64,000 nucleotides of DNA from Merismopedia glauca CCAP 1448/3 (GCF_003003775.1 NZ_PVWJ01000002.1:18843-82842); one strand, 5' to 3'; shown: positions 47,177-55,818, counted from the first letter of the stretch. Notes: a model not told the origin generated them from the sequence alone. Numbers and translations are program-made.

Positions 47177-48259
47177 ATGGGAGAACATAAGCGGATTGGG
47201 ATTCTGACTAGTGGAGGTGACTGCGCTGGCTTAAATCCAGTAATTAGGGCTGTAGTACGACGGGCTGTCAGGGGTTATAATTGGGAAGTATTGGGCATTT
47301 GTCGCTCTACATTAGGGTTGATGGCAGATCCTCCCGAAGTACTCCATTTAGCAGTGGATGATATAGATCGATTGTTGACTATGGGAGGGACGATTTTAGG
47401 CACTACCAATAAAGGCGATCCTTTTGCTTTTCCCATGCCTGATGGTAGCTTGCGCGATCGCTCTGAAGATATTATTGCTGGATATCATAAATTAGGTCTA
47501 GATGCCCTGATTGGCATTGGTGGGGATGGTAGCTTAGCTATTTTGCGCCGGATCTGTCAGCAAGGGAACCTCAATCTCGTCGGAATTCCCAAAACGATTG
47601 ATAATGACGTAGCCATTACCGAACGTTCCATTGGATTCGATACGGCAGTCAATATTGCGACGGAAGCTCTAGATCGGCTGCACTTTACTGCTGCTAGTCA
47701 CAATCGAGTTATGATTTTGGAAGTAATGGGTCGAGATGCCGGACATATTGCCTTAAATGCCGGAATTGCAGGTGGAGCTAATATAATCTTGATCCCTGAA
47801 ATTCCCTACAGTTTGGATAACGTTTGCGCCAAAATTAGAGAGCGTCAGGCTAAAGGGAAACACTTCTGCGTCGTAATTATTTCTGAAGCTGTTTGCGATC
47901 AAGAAGGAGAATTAATTCAGTATACAGACAGATTTGGACAATGCCGTTTCGGAGGAGTAGGGGAATATTTAGCCGAAAAAATTGCCGTAGCTACTGGTGC
48001 TGAAACTAGAGTTACAGTCTTAGGGCATATTCAGCGAGGGGGGATTCCTTCGCCTTTAGATCGGTTAGTAGCTTCAGCTTTCGGGGTAGCAGCCGTCGAT
48101 TTAATTGCTAATGAGCAGTACGATAAAGTGGTAACTTGGCAAAACCGTCAGGTAGTCCCGATCCCAATTAGCGAGGCGATAGGACAATACGGGGCGGTGA
48201 ATCCTCAAGGTACTTTGATCAAAACGGCTAGAGGCTTAAGTATCTGTTTGGGAGACTAG
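47177..48259 (+). CDS. pfkA: ATP-dependent 6-phosphofructokinase
   Basis: This 360-residue enzyme phosphorylates fructose 6-phosphate in glycolysis. Signatures are LTSGGDCAGLNPVIRAV (ATP site), IGIGGDGSLAIL, GIPKTIDNDV with the catalytic Asp, and ILEVMGRDAGHIAL. The second Gly in GGDGS indicates ATP rather than pyrophosphate use, by family rule. The ATG follows GAGAAGGAT. A 57-bp piece of this gene (47367-47423) is copied at 49158-49214. Confidence 0.94.
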   Translation: MGEHKRIGILTSGGDCAGLNPVIRAVVRRAVRGYNWEVLGICRSTLGLMADPPEVLHLAVDDIDRLLTMGGTILGTTNKGDPFAFPMPDGSLRDRSEDIIAGYHKLGLDALIGIGGDGSLAILRRICQQGNLNLVGIPKTIDNDVAITERSIGFDTAVNIATEALDRLHFTAASHNRVMILEVMGRDAGHIALNAGIAGGANIILIPEIPYSLDNVCAKIRERQAKGKHFCVVIISEAVCDQEGELIQYTDRFGQCRFGGVGEYLAEKIAVATGAETRVTVLGHIQRGGIPSPLDRLVASAFGVAAVDLIANEQYDKVVTWQNRQVVPIPISEAIGQYGAVNPQGTLIKTARGLSICLGD

Positions 48260-48308
48260 TAACACTAAGCAGAAGTTAGAAGTACTAATCCTACGTCCGT
48301 ACCGCAGA

Positions 48309-48340
48309 GCGATCGCGAACCAACTCATTGAGTATCTCAT
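48309..48340 (-). pseudogene. Copied fragment of the HigA-like regulator gene
   Basis: These 32 bases match 48857-48888, inside the HigA-like gene, at 29 positions and in the same orientation. The match would encode the ILNELV segment. No longer open frame surrounds it, so it is a scar of a duplication or recombination. Confidence 0.55.
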
Positions 48341-48486
48341 AACCCGCATTTCTCACCAAGAGAGTTGAAAGGCTCATTTTGTAGTCAAGGCGTTGAAAAA
48401 ATGACTATGACTACATTATAGCCGTTTTAATGCCTCTCTTTCAGAGATTTTCTGAGAAATGCGGGATAAAGGGATACCGATCTTAT

Positions 48487-48660
48487 ATCAGTTTGGCACA
48501 CAGCTTAAATCTGGAGGTGATTGCAGAAGGTGTAGAAACATTGGAACAACTAACCATTCTGAGAGAACTTAAGTGTCAGTATGCCCAAGGATACTTTTTT
48601 GCCAAACCTCTAGATAGTAAAGCTACAGAGGTGCTAATTGCCACTAAACCACAGTGGTAA
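48487..48660 (+). pseudogene. C-terminal remnant of an EAL-domain (c-di-GMP phosphodiesterase) gene
   Basis: The frame encodes [21 protein letters not shown] and then [13 protein letters not shown] (shown in part), which is the end of an EAL domain, including the conserved EGVET and the QGY.F.KP motif. Everything upstream (EAL signature and catalytic metal residues) is missing. An open frame from 48430 exists but its first 19 codons are unrelated. A gene cut down to its last 55 codons cannot be an active phosphodiesterase. Confidence 0.75.
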
Positions 48661-48706
48661 TAATCAGATTTGGGATGCTCTCAGGTATAAGTTTTGGACA
48701 AAAACC

Positions 48707-49114
48707 TCAAAGATCGAAAAATAGTGCTGGGGAGACATGAAAAAACGCCCCTAGTGCTTTTGCTTGAGATTTGCTGATGGCGCGCTTACCATGCAAAACT
48801 TCTGAAGCTATCCCTTGAGAACCGAATACAGGTATCAAGTCTTTTTGTTTAAGCTGGCGATCGCTAACCAACTCATTCAATATCTCATGAGGGGTTGCCG
48901 ATCTGAGTTGGTAGTGTTGGCTTTCAAATTCTTCAATTAGCGTAACTAATAGGCGCAACAAATGCTCTTGTTCTAAAGTGAGATTTTCTCCCAACGCCAT
49001 CAGTTTTTCAACTTCGGCTAAGTAAAACTCATTTTCTGCTTCTGTTTCAATAACTTTTGGCTGTACTTCTCCGAGAAGGCGAGCATAGATAGCTTTATCT
49101 AAAGCAATAGTCAT
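48707..49114 (-). CDS. HigA-type HTH regulator/antitoxin (COG5499), no toxin nearby
   Basis: This 135-residue protein has a variable N-terminal half and a C-terminal Cro/C1-like HTH: ILNELVSDRQLKQKDLIPVF, GSQGIASEVLHGKRAISKSQ and AKALGAFFHVSPALFF. The pattern is that of COG5499 antitoxins, which partner HigB-type RNases. No small toxin frame is present up- or downstream, so it is an orphan here. The ATG at 49114 follows AAGGAAG, better than a TTG at 49123. It lies in a patch with copied gene fragments. Confidence 0.8.
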   Translation of the reverse strand: MTIALDKAIYARLLGEVQPKVIETEAENEFYLAEVEKLMALGENLTLEQEHLLRLLVTLIEEFESQHYQLRSATPHEILNELVSDRQLKQKDLIPVFGSQGIASEVLHGKRAISKSQAKALGAFFHVSPALFFDL

Positions 49115-49157
49115 AACTTCCAACTTCCTTTATTGTAATCGCTATGAGTTAAAATGT

Positions 49158-49214
49158 ATCGATTGCTGACTATGGGAGGGACGATTTTAGGCACTACCAA
49201 TAAAGGCGATCCTT
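49158..49214 (+). pseudogene. 57-bp copy of an internal pfkA segment
   Basis: These 57 bases match 47367-47423 in pfkA at 56 positions and in the same orientation (mismatch at 49166). They would encode DRLLTMGGTILGTTNKGDP. The copy is flanked by unrelated sequence and cannot be expressed as a protein. It lies 35 bases past the 3' end of the kinase-FGE gene. Confidence 0.9.
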
Positions 49215-49249
49215 AATCACCCATACAAATACGAGCAGTGGGGAGAATG

Positions 49250-51169
49250 TCAAACATCAGCGACTACGCGAAAACCGTAGCTGTCGGAGCGGTTGTCAGG
49301 ATTGAGACAGTAGCGAAGTGCGCTACGACAATTACCTGGATTCAAGCCCCAAGAACCGCCTCGTAGAGTACGGGAGTTAGAATCTCCTCCAGATTCCCAA
49401 ACACTACCATCCGAAGGCGCACCATTGTAATTTTCATGCCAAAAATCGATGCACCATTCCCAAATGTTGCCATGAATATCATAAAGTCCAAAAGCATTTG
49501 GTGGAAAACTTCCGACTTCTGTAGTTTGTTCTCTAAACGATCCTTTGGGAGCATTGCCATAAGAACCGATGTAAGTTTTGCCGTTATAGTGCCAATCTAT
49601 ACCCTTATAATTAGCTACCTCAGTAGTAACAGTTTTCCCAAAATGGAAGGGTGTTATTGTTCCTGCACGAGCGGCATATTCCCATTCTGCTTCACTAGGT
49701 AATCGATAGTTTTTGCCAGTTTTTTCGGATAGTTTTCGACAAAACTCATTAGCTTCATGCCAAGAAACATTTTCTACTGATTTTTTCTGACTATTACCTT
49801 GAAACCGTGATGAATTATTACCCACAAAAATCCCAAAAATTCCGGCAAACAGATCGTTATTGGGATGGAATTTTAAACGCGATGGATTATAATTCATTAC
49901 TGCTTCAAATTGTTCTTGAGTCACTGGATATTTACCCATGCAAAATGGGGCTATAGTGACTTGGTGTTGTGGACTTTCATTATCATTTCTTTCTTCCTCA
50001 TTGTCAGGTGAACCCATCATAAATGTGCCACCAGGAATAGCTACCATTTCTAAACTTATTTCACCACCTAAATGCTCCGCAAAAAATTCAGCTTGCCGAG
50101 CGCATTTGTCAATTATTTCTCCTGTATTATTTAATCTGACTACTTCAAAGTTGAAAATTTGTAGCGGAGAAGCAAAAACGCTAACTGAGAAGCTGTTTTG
50201 AATCCTTTTTTTCTTATAGTTTTTTTTTACTGGTGTAGATAAAACTTCAAAATTAGTTGGAACAAAATTAGAATAACGATTAATTTTAACTGGTTGATCG
50301 TTTAAGATTTTAATCACTTCTTGACCCGATTTATAGCGATGATTAGCTGCATTTTTAATCAAATTATCGAGAATTACACCGAGATCATCATTGACTGGAT
50401 TATCAACTAAAAACTGTCGCCACACCCAACAATCTTCACCTACATCAAATAAGTCGAACGGTGAAACTCCGGTGAGTAAATGAATACAAGTCACGCCCAA
50501 ACTATATAAGTCACTGGTAAAAACTGCTTTCCCTCTACTTTGTTCTGGGGCAATATATTCAGCAGTTCCTATTACAGTTCCAGTTTTAATCAAAGCGGTT
50601 CCAGTGGCATATTTTGCTGCGCCAAAATCGACTAGAACTAACTCACCGTTATTTTTTTGAATAATGTTTTCTGGTTTAATATCTCGATGAATTACATCAC
50701 GATCGTGAATGAACTGTAAAACTGGTAATAAACTGTTTAATAAATGACGTATTTGGGCTTCTTTTAAAATACCTTCCTTCTCTAAAATTTGAGCTAGGTT
50801 TTGTCCATCAATGAATTGCTGTACTAAATACTGGTGAGTATCTTGGGTAAAATGGGCTAATAGTTCGGGTATCTGTGGATGTTTGCCTAAATCATCTAAA
50901 CGCACTGCTTCTCGCTCGAATAGTTCGGCTGCTTTTTGGGCGTTGTCTGTGCCTTGGGCTTGGGGATAAAATTGTTTAATGACGCACCGTGGCTTGGACG
51001 GTTTATCTCGATCCACTGCCAAGAAGGTTTTACCAAATCCACCTTGTCCAATTACTTTGAGGGCACGGTAACGTTCTCTTAGAATTAGTTTTGAGCCACA
51101 GTTGAGGCAAAATAGGCTTTCTGGTGGGTTTTGGGGTTTTTGGCAGTTAGGCTTGAGGCAATAACTCAT
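49250..51169 (-). CDS. Ser/Thr protein kinase fused to an FGE-sulfatase/C-type-lectin-like domain
   Basis: This 639-residue protein has a zinc-ribbon-like start (Cys4, 9, 21, 24), then a protein kinase domain at about 33-290. The kinase has GQGGFGKTF, Lys65 in CVIKQF, HRDIKPEN at 161-168, DFG at 181-183 and APEQ at 208-210, so it should be active. After a basic linker, an FGE-sulfatase domain runs from about 370 to the end (MVAIPGGTFMMGS, ENVSWHEANEFCRKL, LPSEAEWEYAARAG, GNIWEWC, RGGSWGL, YGFRVV). I cannot place the catalytic Cys pair of true formylglycine generators in the last motif. The final 40 residues look like a diversity-generating retroelement target (see findings). It is alone on the minus strand. 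Confidence 0.88.
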   Translation of the reverse strand: MSYCLKPNCQKPQNPPESLFCLNCGSKLILRERYRALKVIGQGGFGKTFLAVDRDKPSKPRCVIKQFYPQAQGTDNAQKAAELFEREAVRLDDLGKHPQIPELLAHFTQDTHQYLVQQFIDGQNLAQILEKEGILKEAQIRHLLNSLLPVLQFIHDRDVIHRDIKPENIIQKNNGELVLVDFGAAKYATGTALIKTGTVIGTAEYIAPEQSRGKAVFTSDLYSLGVTCIHLLTGVSPFDLFDVGEDCWVWRQFLVDNPVNDDLGVILDNLIKNAANHRYKSGQEVIKILNDQPVKINRYSNFVPTNFEVLSTPVKKNYKKKRIQNSFSVSVFASPLQIFNFEVVRLNNTGEIIDKCARQAEFFAEHLGGEISLEMVAIPGGTFMMGSPDNEEERNDNESPQHQVTIAPFCMGKYPVTQEQFEAVMNYNPSRLKFHPNNDLFAGIFGIFVGNNSSRFQGNSQKKSVENVSWHEANEFCRKLSEKTGKNYRLPSEAEWEYAARAGTITPFHFGKTVTTEVANYKGIDWHYNGKTYIGSYGNAPKGSFREQTTEVGSFPPNAFGLYDIHGNIWEWCIDFWHENYNGAPSDGSVWESGGDSNSRTLRGGSWGLNPGNCRSALRYCLNPDNRSDSYGFRVVADV

Positions 51170-51514
51170 AAGTCTATAACAGCGAAATCTAAGGGAATCC
51201 TAAGTCAGTGTGCCCCAATGTCGCAATAAATCTAACAAAATAACTTCCAACCTAAATTTGTGGTTAAGACTGAAATTAGGACAATTTATTCCTTATCAAA
51301 TAGTGCTAGAAGAGTTGGAGCCAAGTAGAGTTTTATATTTAGCAATTCCTGTATGTAGTAGGCTTCCATTCTCCTTCTAAGCGTCAATTCACAGCCTATG
51401 CAGTAGGTTAAGAATTAAATTAGCACTCGGTGGTAGACTGAGCGATCGCTTCTCAAAACGATCGCTCCCAAAATCCTCTAAAATGGTCGTCGTCACCTCA
51501 CCAGCGATCTTCCA
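51170..51514. other. 345-base divergent gap between the kinase gene and polA
   Basis: No gene was recognised. The stretch carries a pair of GCGATCGC/CGATCGC sites near 51441-51465 and should hold both promoters; I cannot place them. Confidence 0.35.
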
Positions 51515-54421
51515 TTGTCAGCAGATACCGTTTCCCAACCGCCAGTAATGATTTTGATCGATGGGCACTCTTTAGCTTATCGTTCTTACTATGCCTTTGC
51601 TAAAAGTAGAGATGGGGGTTTAAAAACCTCGACGGGAATTCCTACAAGTGTATGCTTTGGATTTCTCAAATCTTTGGTAGAAACGATCGCCGCCTATCAA
51701 CCAGAATACATGGCGATCGCTTTCGATCTAGCAGTTCCTACATTTCGACACGAAGCCGATCCGAATTACAAAGGCGATCGCCCCGAACCTCCTGCCGATT
51801 TTCTCGAAGATATAGCTAATTTACCCGAATTATTGCGCGGTTTAGACTTAGAAGCTATAACTGCACCTGGTTACGAAGCTGATGATATCTTGGGTACAAT
51901 TGCGACAATTGCGAGTAGTGCTGGGTATCAAGTCAAGATTTTGACAGGCGATCGCGATTTGTTCCAATTAGTCGATGAAGATCGAAATATTAGCGTTCTT
52001 TATCTAGGAAACAACTTTTGGCGGAGGGGAAGTAGCGCCGATCCTCAAGAGTTCCATGCGGCGGAAGTTAAAGAGAAATTAGGGGTTAATCCCACGCAAG
52101 TGGTTGATTATAAAGCCCTTTGCGGAGATAAATCGGATAATATTCCTGGAGTTAAGGGAATTGGCGAAAAAACGGCGGTTAGCCTGCTAGCTAATTATGG
52201 TTCTTTAGATGGAATCTATGCAGCTATCGATCGCATTCCTGGTGCAAATCAAACTAAACTAGCCAATGGAAAAGAGGCTGCTTATCACTCCCAAAAAATG
52301 GCGCAGATCATCATCAATGTGCCTATAGCAGTTAATTTAGATAGTTATAAACTACAGGGTTTCGATCGCGATATCTTGGTTCCTTTATTAGAAAAGCTGG
52401 AATTTAAATCTTACTTGCCGAAAATAGCTAACTTACAAGGTACTTTCGGTGGCAAAACTCCAGAGTCACCAGCTAAGCTAGATATTGTTGACGAAGATTT
52501 GTGGTTTTTTAGTGCGGAAGAAACTCAAGAGGCGCAATCTCAAGCCAAACCTCCAGAATTGGATCTAGAAATTGAAATTATTGATACACCAGCTAAACTT
52601 CAGCAACTAGTAGAGAAACTACAAAAGCATCAAGATCCATCTCAACCAGTGGCTTGGGATACCGAAACTTCCGATCTAGAACCCAAAGACGCAACATTAG
52701 TAGGAATTGGTTGCTGTTTTCCTAATGTAGATGCGACAGGCTTCGAGATTAACTATATTGCGATCGCCCACCAAAACGGTACAAATCTAGATTTAGAATT
52801 GGTTTTAACCGCCTTACGCCCCATTCTAGAAAGTTCCCAGTATCCCAAAGTCTTCCAAAATACCAAATTTGACCGATTAATTTTCCAAAATCAGGGGATT
52901 AAACTAGCTGGTGTCGTCTTTGACACGATGCTGGCGAGTTATGTGCTAAATCCAGATCGAAGTCATAATTTGACAGATTTGAGCGATCGCTACCTCGATC
53001 TATCTCTAGCTAGCTACAGCGATATAGTTCCCAAAGGAAAAACCATCGCCGATATAGAAATCCCCACAGTAGCTTACTATTGCGGGAAACAAGTTTATGC
53101 TACTTGGCAACTAGTATCAAAACTCAAAGCCGAACTCCAACAATTCCCAGCCTTAGAAAAACTATTACTAGAAGTAGAACAACCCCTAGAACCCGTTCTC
53201 GCGGCGATGGAAAGCATTGGGATTCGGATTAACGCAGATTACCTGAAAGAATTTTCCGAACGCCTACAGATTGATTTAACCGCTTTAGAGACTCAAGCAC
53301 ATGAAGCTGCTGGAGAAGCCTTTAACTTGGGTTCTCCCAAACAATTGAGCCAGTTATTATTCGATAAACTAGAACTAGATCGCCGGAAATCTCGCAAAAT
53401 CGCTACTGGTTACTCTACAGATGCAGCTACCTTAGAAAAACTGCGGGGACATCCCGTAGTCGATGCCATTATCGAGTATCGCACCCTAGCCAAGTTGAAA
53501 TCTACCTATGTAGATGCTTTACCTGCTTTGATGCGTTCCGATACCCATAGAGTTCATACCGACTTCAATCAAGCAGTTACTTCCACCGGAAGACTCTCTT
53601 CTTCTAATCCCAATCTGCAAAATATTCCAATTCGTACCGCATTTAGCCGTCAAATTCGCCAAGCATTCCTTCCAGAACCTGGATGGCTACTAATAGCGGC
53701 TGATTACTCCCAAATTGAGTTACGAATCCTCGCCCATTTGAGTCAAGAACCAATATTGATTGAGGCTTATCGCAATAATGAGGATATTCACACCGTTACA
53801 GCTAGATTGATGTTTGAAAAAGAAAACATTACCCCAGATGAAAGACGAGCCGCCAAAACCATTAATTTTGGGGTGATTTATGGGATGGGAGCGCAAAGAT
53901 TTGCTCGTTCTACCGGAATTAGTAAAACTATAGCCGAAGAATTTATCAAACGCTTCAACACTCGTTATAGTCGAGTTTTTGATTACTTAGAACAGGTAAA
54001 GCGTCAAGCTGTAGCGCAAGGTTATGTAGAAACTATCTTAGGTAGACGGCGTTATTTCCAGTTTGAAAGCGGTAGTTTGAGAAACCTGCAAGGGAGTAAT
54101 CCAGAAGATATTAACCCAGACATCTTTAAAAAAATCGGTCAAAATGACTCTCAGCTACTTAGAGCGGCGGCTAATGCCCCAATTCAAGGTTCTAGTGCTG
54201 ATATAATTAAAGTCGCGATGGTGAAACTCGATCGCATTTTACAAAAGTATCAAGCTAGGTTACTCCTACAAGTTCACGATGAATTAGTTCTAGAAGTTCC
54301 CCCAACTGAGTGGGAAGAGTTACAGCCTGAAATTTGCTTGTGTATGGAAAATGCCGTTGAATTAACCGTTCCCCTACTGGTAGAGATTCATGCTGGGGAA
54401 AACTGGATGGAAGCTAAGTGA
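51515..54421 (+). CDS. polA: DNA polymerase I
   Basis: This 968-residue enzyme has all three domains: a 5' nuclease (about 1-300, LIDGHSLAYRSYYAF, GYEADDILGTIA, ALCGDKSDNIPGVKG), a 3'-5' exonuclease (about 345-550, with AWDTETSDL keeping the Asp-Glu pair, so proofreading is likely active), and the polymerase (DYSQIELRILAHL, RRAAKTINFGVIYG, VHDELVLE). It serves repair and Okazaki-fragment maturation. The start is a TTG at 51515; an in-frame ATG at 51548 would remove the first 11 residues. The longer form resembles other cyanobacterial PolA. Confidence 0.96.
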   Translation: MSADTVSQPPVMILIDGHSLAYRSYYAFAKSRDGGLKTSTGIPTSVCFGFLKSLVETIAAYQPEYMAIAFDLAVPTFRHEADPNYKGDRPEPPADFLEDIANLPELLRGLDLEAITAPGYEADDILGTIATIASSAGYQVKILTGDRDLFQLVDEDRNISVLYLGNNFWRRGSSADPQEFHAAEVKEKLGVNPTQVVDYKALCGDKSDNIPGVKGIGEKTAVSLLANYGSLDGIYAAIDRIPGANQTKLANGKEAAYHSQKMAQIIINVPIAVNLDSYKLQGFDRDILVPLLEKLEFKSYLPKIANLQGTFGGKTPESPAKLDIVDEDLWFFSAEETQEAQSQAKPPELDLEIEIIDTPAKLQQLVEKLQKHQDPSQPVAWDTETSDLEPKDATLVGIGCCFPNVDATGFEINYIAIAHQNGTNLDLELVLTALRPILESSQYPKVFQNTKFDRLIFQNQGIKLAGVVFDTMLASYVLNPDRSHNLTDLSDRYLDLSLASYSDIVPKGKTIADIEIPTVAYYCGKQVYATWQLVSKLKAELQQFPALEKLLLEVEQPLEPVLAAMESIGIRINADYLKEFSERLQIDLTALETQAHEAAGEAFNLGSPKQLSQLLFDKLELDRRKSRKIATGYSTDAATLEKLRGHPVVDAIIEYRTLAKLKSTYVDALPALMRSDTHRVHTDFNQAVTSTGRLSSSNPNLQNIPIRTAFSRQIRQAFLPEPGWLLIAADYSQIELRILAHLSQEPILIEAYRNNEDIHTVTARLMFEKENITPDERRAAKTINFGVIYGMGAQRFARSTGISKTIAEEFIKRFNTRYSRVFDYLEQVKRQAVAQGYVETILGRRRYFQFESGSLRNLQGSNPEDINPDIFKKIGQNDSQLLRAAANAPIQGSSADIIKVAMVKLDRILQKYQARLLLQVHDELVLEVPPTEWEELQPEICLCMENAVELTVPLLVEIHAGENWMEAK

Positions 54422-54477
54422 GGGATTGGGAAAGAAGATCTAAAATTTGGTAACCCATATATATATTTTCCCTTTCC

Positions 54478-54717
54478 TCTTTTATAGTTTAAGTACAATC
54501 CCATAGACTCAGCTAAAAGTTAAGCTAACTTTCCGTAATCTTGCTCAAGACATTGTAGAGATAATACAGATACTATGAATCCAACAGGTGAAGGAGAAAG
54601 CCTGACATCCAACTATCCACTTATACGTTATCTCTTAAAGCTACTATCTTAACTATACCGAAACTATATTTCAGGGGTGGGCGAAAGCTCACCCCACCCT
54701 TATATGAAGTCAGAAGT
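54478..54717 (+). repeat. First copy of a 240-bp direct repeat downstream of polA
   Basis: The block is repeated at 54823-55062 with an offset of 345. The last 188 bases are nearly identical (I see two differences). It contains a 25-codon frame (54575-54652, MNPTGEGESL...YLLKLLS) and a GGGGTGGGC-GAAA-GCTCACCCC hairpin. The 5' 50 bases are more diverged. Confidence 0.9.
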
Positions 54718-54745
54718 CAGAAGTCAGAAGTCAGAAGTCAGAAGT
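54706..54745. repeat. GAAGTCA heptamer array
   Basis: Five perfect GAAGTCA units and a partial sixth follow the first hairpin. The second repeat copy keeps only one unit and then diverges. The same unit is found at 4666-4722 and, reversed, at 57445-57466. Confidence 0.85.
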
Positions 54746-54822
54746 TTACGGCTCATAGTTTTCAGCGCAAAACACAATGTCCTAACCTAAATGCGTAGTG
54801 CTATAAATGTTTACAAAACTGC

Positions 54823-55062
54823 TCTTTTATAACTTAGGTATAATCCCCCAGACTGACAGAAAACTTGCTCCAACTTTCCGTAATCTTGCTCAAGACATTG
54901 TAGAGATAATACAGATACTATGAATCCAACAGGTGAAGGAAAAAGCCTGACATCCGACTATCCACTTATACGTTATCTCTTAAAGCTACTATCTTAACTA
55001 TACCGAAACTATATTTCAGGGGTGGGCGAAAGCTCACCCCACCCTTATATGAAGTCAGAAGT
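54823..55062 (+). ncRNA. Second copy of the direct repeat; candidate small RNA or short-peptide gene
   Basis: This copy has a good -10 box (TATAAT at 54839-54844), the 25-codon frame MNPTGEGKSL...YLLKLLS at 54920-54997, and the GAAA-capped hairpin at 55016-55042 followed by CACCC. The next gene starts at 55071. Whether the product is an RNA, a peptide or neither is open; tandem duplication with near identity suggests recent copying or function. Confidence 0.4.
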
Positions 55063-55070
55063 GAGCAGTC

Positions 55071-55664
55071 ATGCGAATTTGTTTTATTGGTGACTCTTTT
55101 GTGAATGGAACTGGAGATCCTGAGTGTTTGGGTTGGAGTGGTAGAATTTGCATTGCAGCTAAGAAATCTGGATGCGATCTTACCTATTACAATCTAGGTA
55201 TTAGAGGAAATACCACTCAACATATTATAGAGCGTTGGCAAGCCGAATCCAAATCTCGTTTACCTGCTGAACATGATGGGAAAATAGTTTTTTCTTTTGG
55301 GACAAATGACACTACTATTGAAGCTGGAAAAAGACGAATAGAATTAGATGATTCACTCAACAATACTCGCCAAATTCTTAGCTTAGCTCAACAAAAATAT
55401 CCCGTAATTATGGTGAGTCCACCTCCAATTGCTGATGTACGACAAAATCTAAGAACTCAAGAACTATTGACTCAAATAGAATTAGTTTGTCAGGATTTAA
55501 AGGTTCCCTATCTTGATGTTTTTACCCCTTTACAAGCTTCGCAAGTTTGGATGACTGAAATAGCTACAGGTGATGGCGCTCATCCTAGTGCAGCAGGTTA
55601 TTCTGAACTAGCTAATTTAGTCCAAAATTGGTCGGTTTGGAGTGATTGGATCTTTTCTAAATAG
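55071..55664 (+). CDS. SGNH/GDSL-type esterase or lipase
   Basis: This 197-residue protein has all four SGNH blocks: FIGDSFVNGTG with the nucleophile Ser9, the Gly in IRGNTT, the Asn in FSFGTNDTT, and the Asp/His pair in GDGAHPSAAGY. No signal peptide is present, so it should be cytoplasmic. SGNH enzymes hydrolyse esters or thioesters or remove acyl groups from sugars; the substrate is unknown. It begins nine bases after the second downstream-polA repeat, whose hairpin is likely in its leader. Confidence 0.88.
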   Translation: MRICFIGDSFVNGTGDPECLGWSGRICIAAKKSGCDLTYYNLGIRGNTTQHIIERWQAESKSRLPAEHDGKIVFSFGTNDTTIEAGKRRIELDDSLNNTRQILSLAQQKYPVIMVSPPPIADVRQNLRTQELLTQIELVCQDLKVPYLDVFTPLQASQVWMTEIATGDGAHPSAAGYSELANLVQNWSVWSDWIFSK

Positions 55665-55675
55665 TCTGGGAAAGG

Positions 55676-55756
55676 TGGGTTTTGTTTGATTTCAATCCCT
55701 TCGGATTAATTCGATCTGAAGAGGGCGGGTTTTGTTTGATATTAATCCCTTCGCCT
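55676..55756. repeat. Two GGGTTTTGTTTGAT-containing repeat units
   Basis: Two units reading GGGTTTTGTTTGAT, then AATCCCTTCG, lie about 50 bases apart after the SGNH gene. Their meaning is unknown. Confidence 0.5.
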
Positions 55757-55783
55757 GAATTTGTTGGCTAAACCCGCCCCTAC

Positions 55784-55818
55784 ATTACCTATTACCTATT
55801 ACCTATTACCTATTACCT
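55784..55818. repeat. ATTACCT heptamer array, five copies
   Basis: Five perfect ATTACCT units lie directly before the stop codon of the convergent sigma-like gene. Confidence 0.9.

Noticed and set aside
48430..48660. Intact EAL phosphodiesterase
   Set aside because: Only the last 55 or so codons of the domain remain, without the EAL signature and metal-binding residues.
49342..49702. Two alternative frames inside the FGE part of the kinase gene
   Set aside because: The main frame carries intact FGE motifs over the same DNA.
54575..54652. 25-codon frame as a confirmed peptide gene
   Set aside because: No good ribosome site and both differences between copies change the amino acid; kept only as part of a finding.
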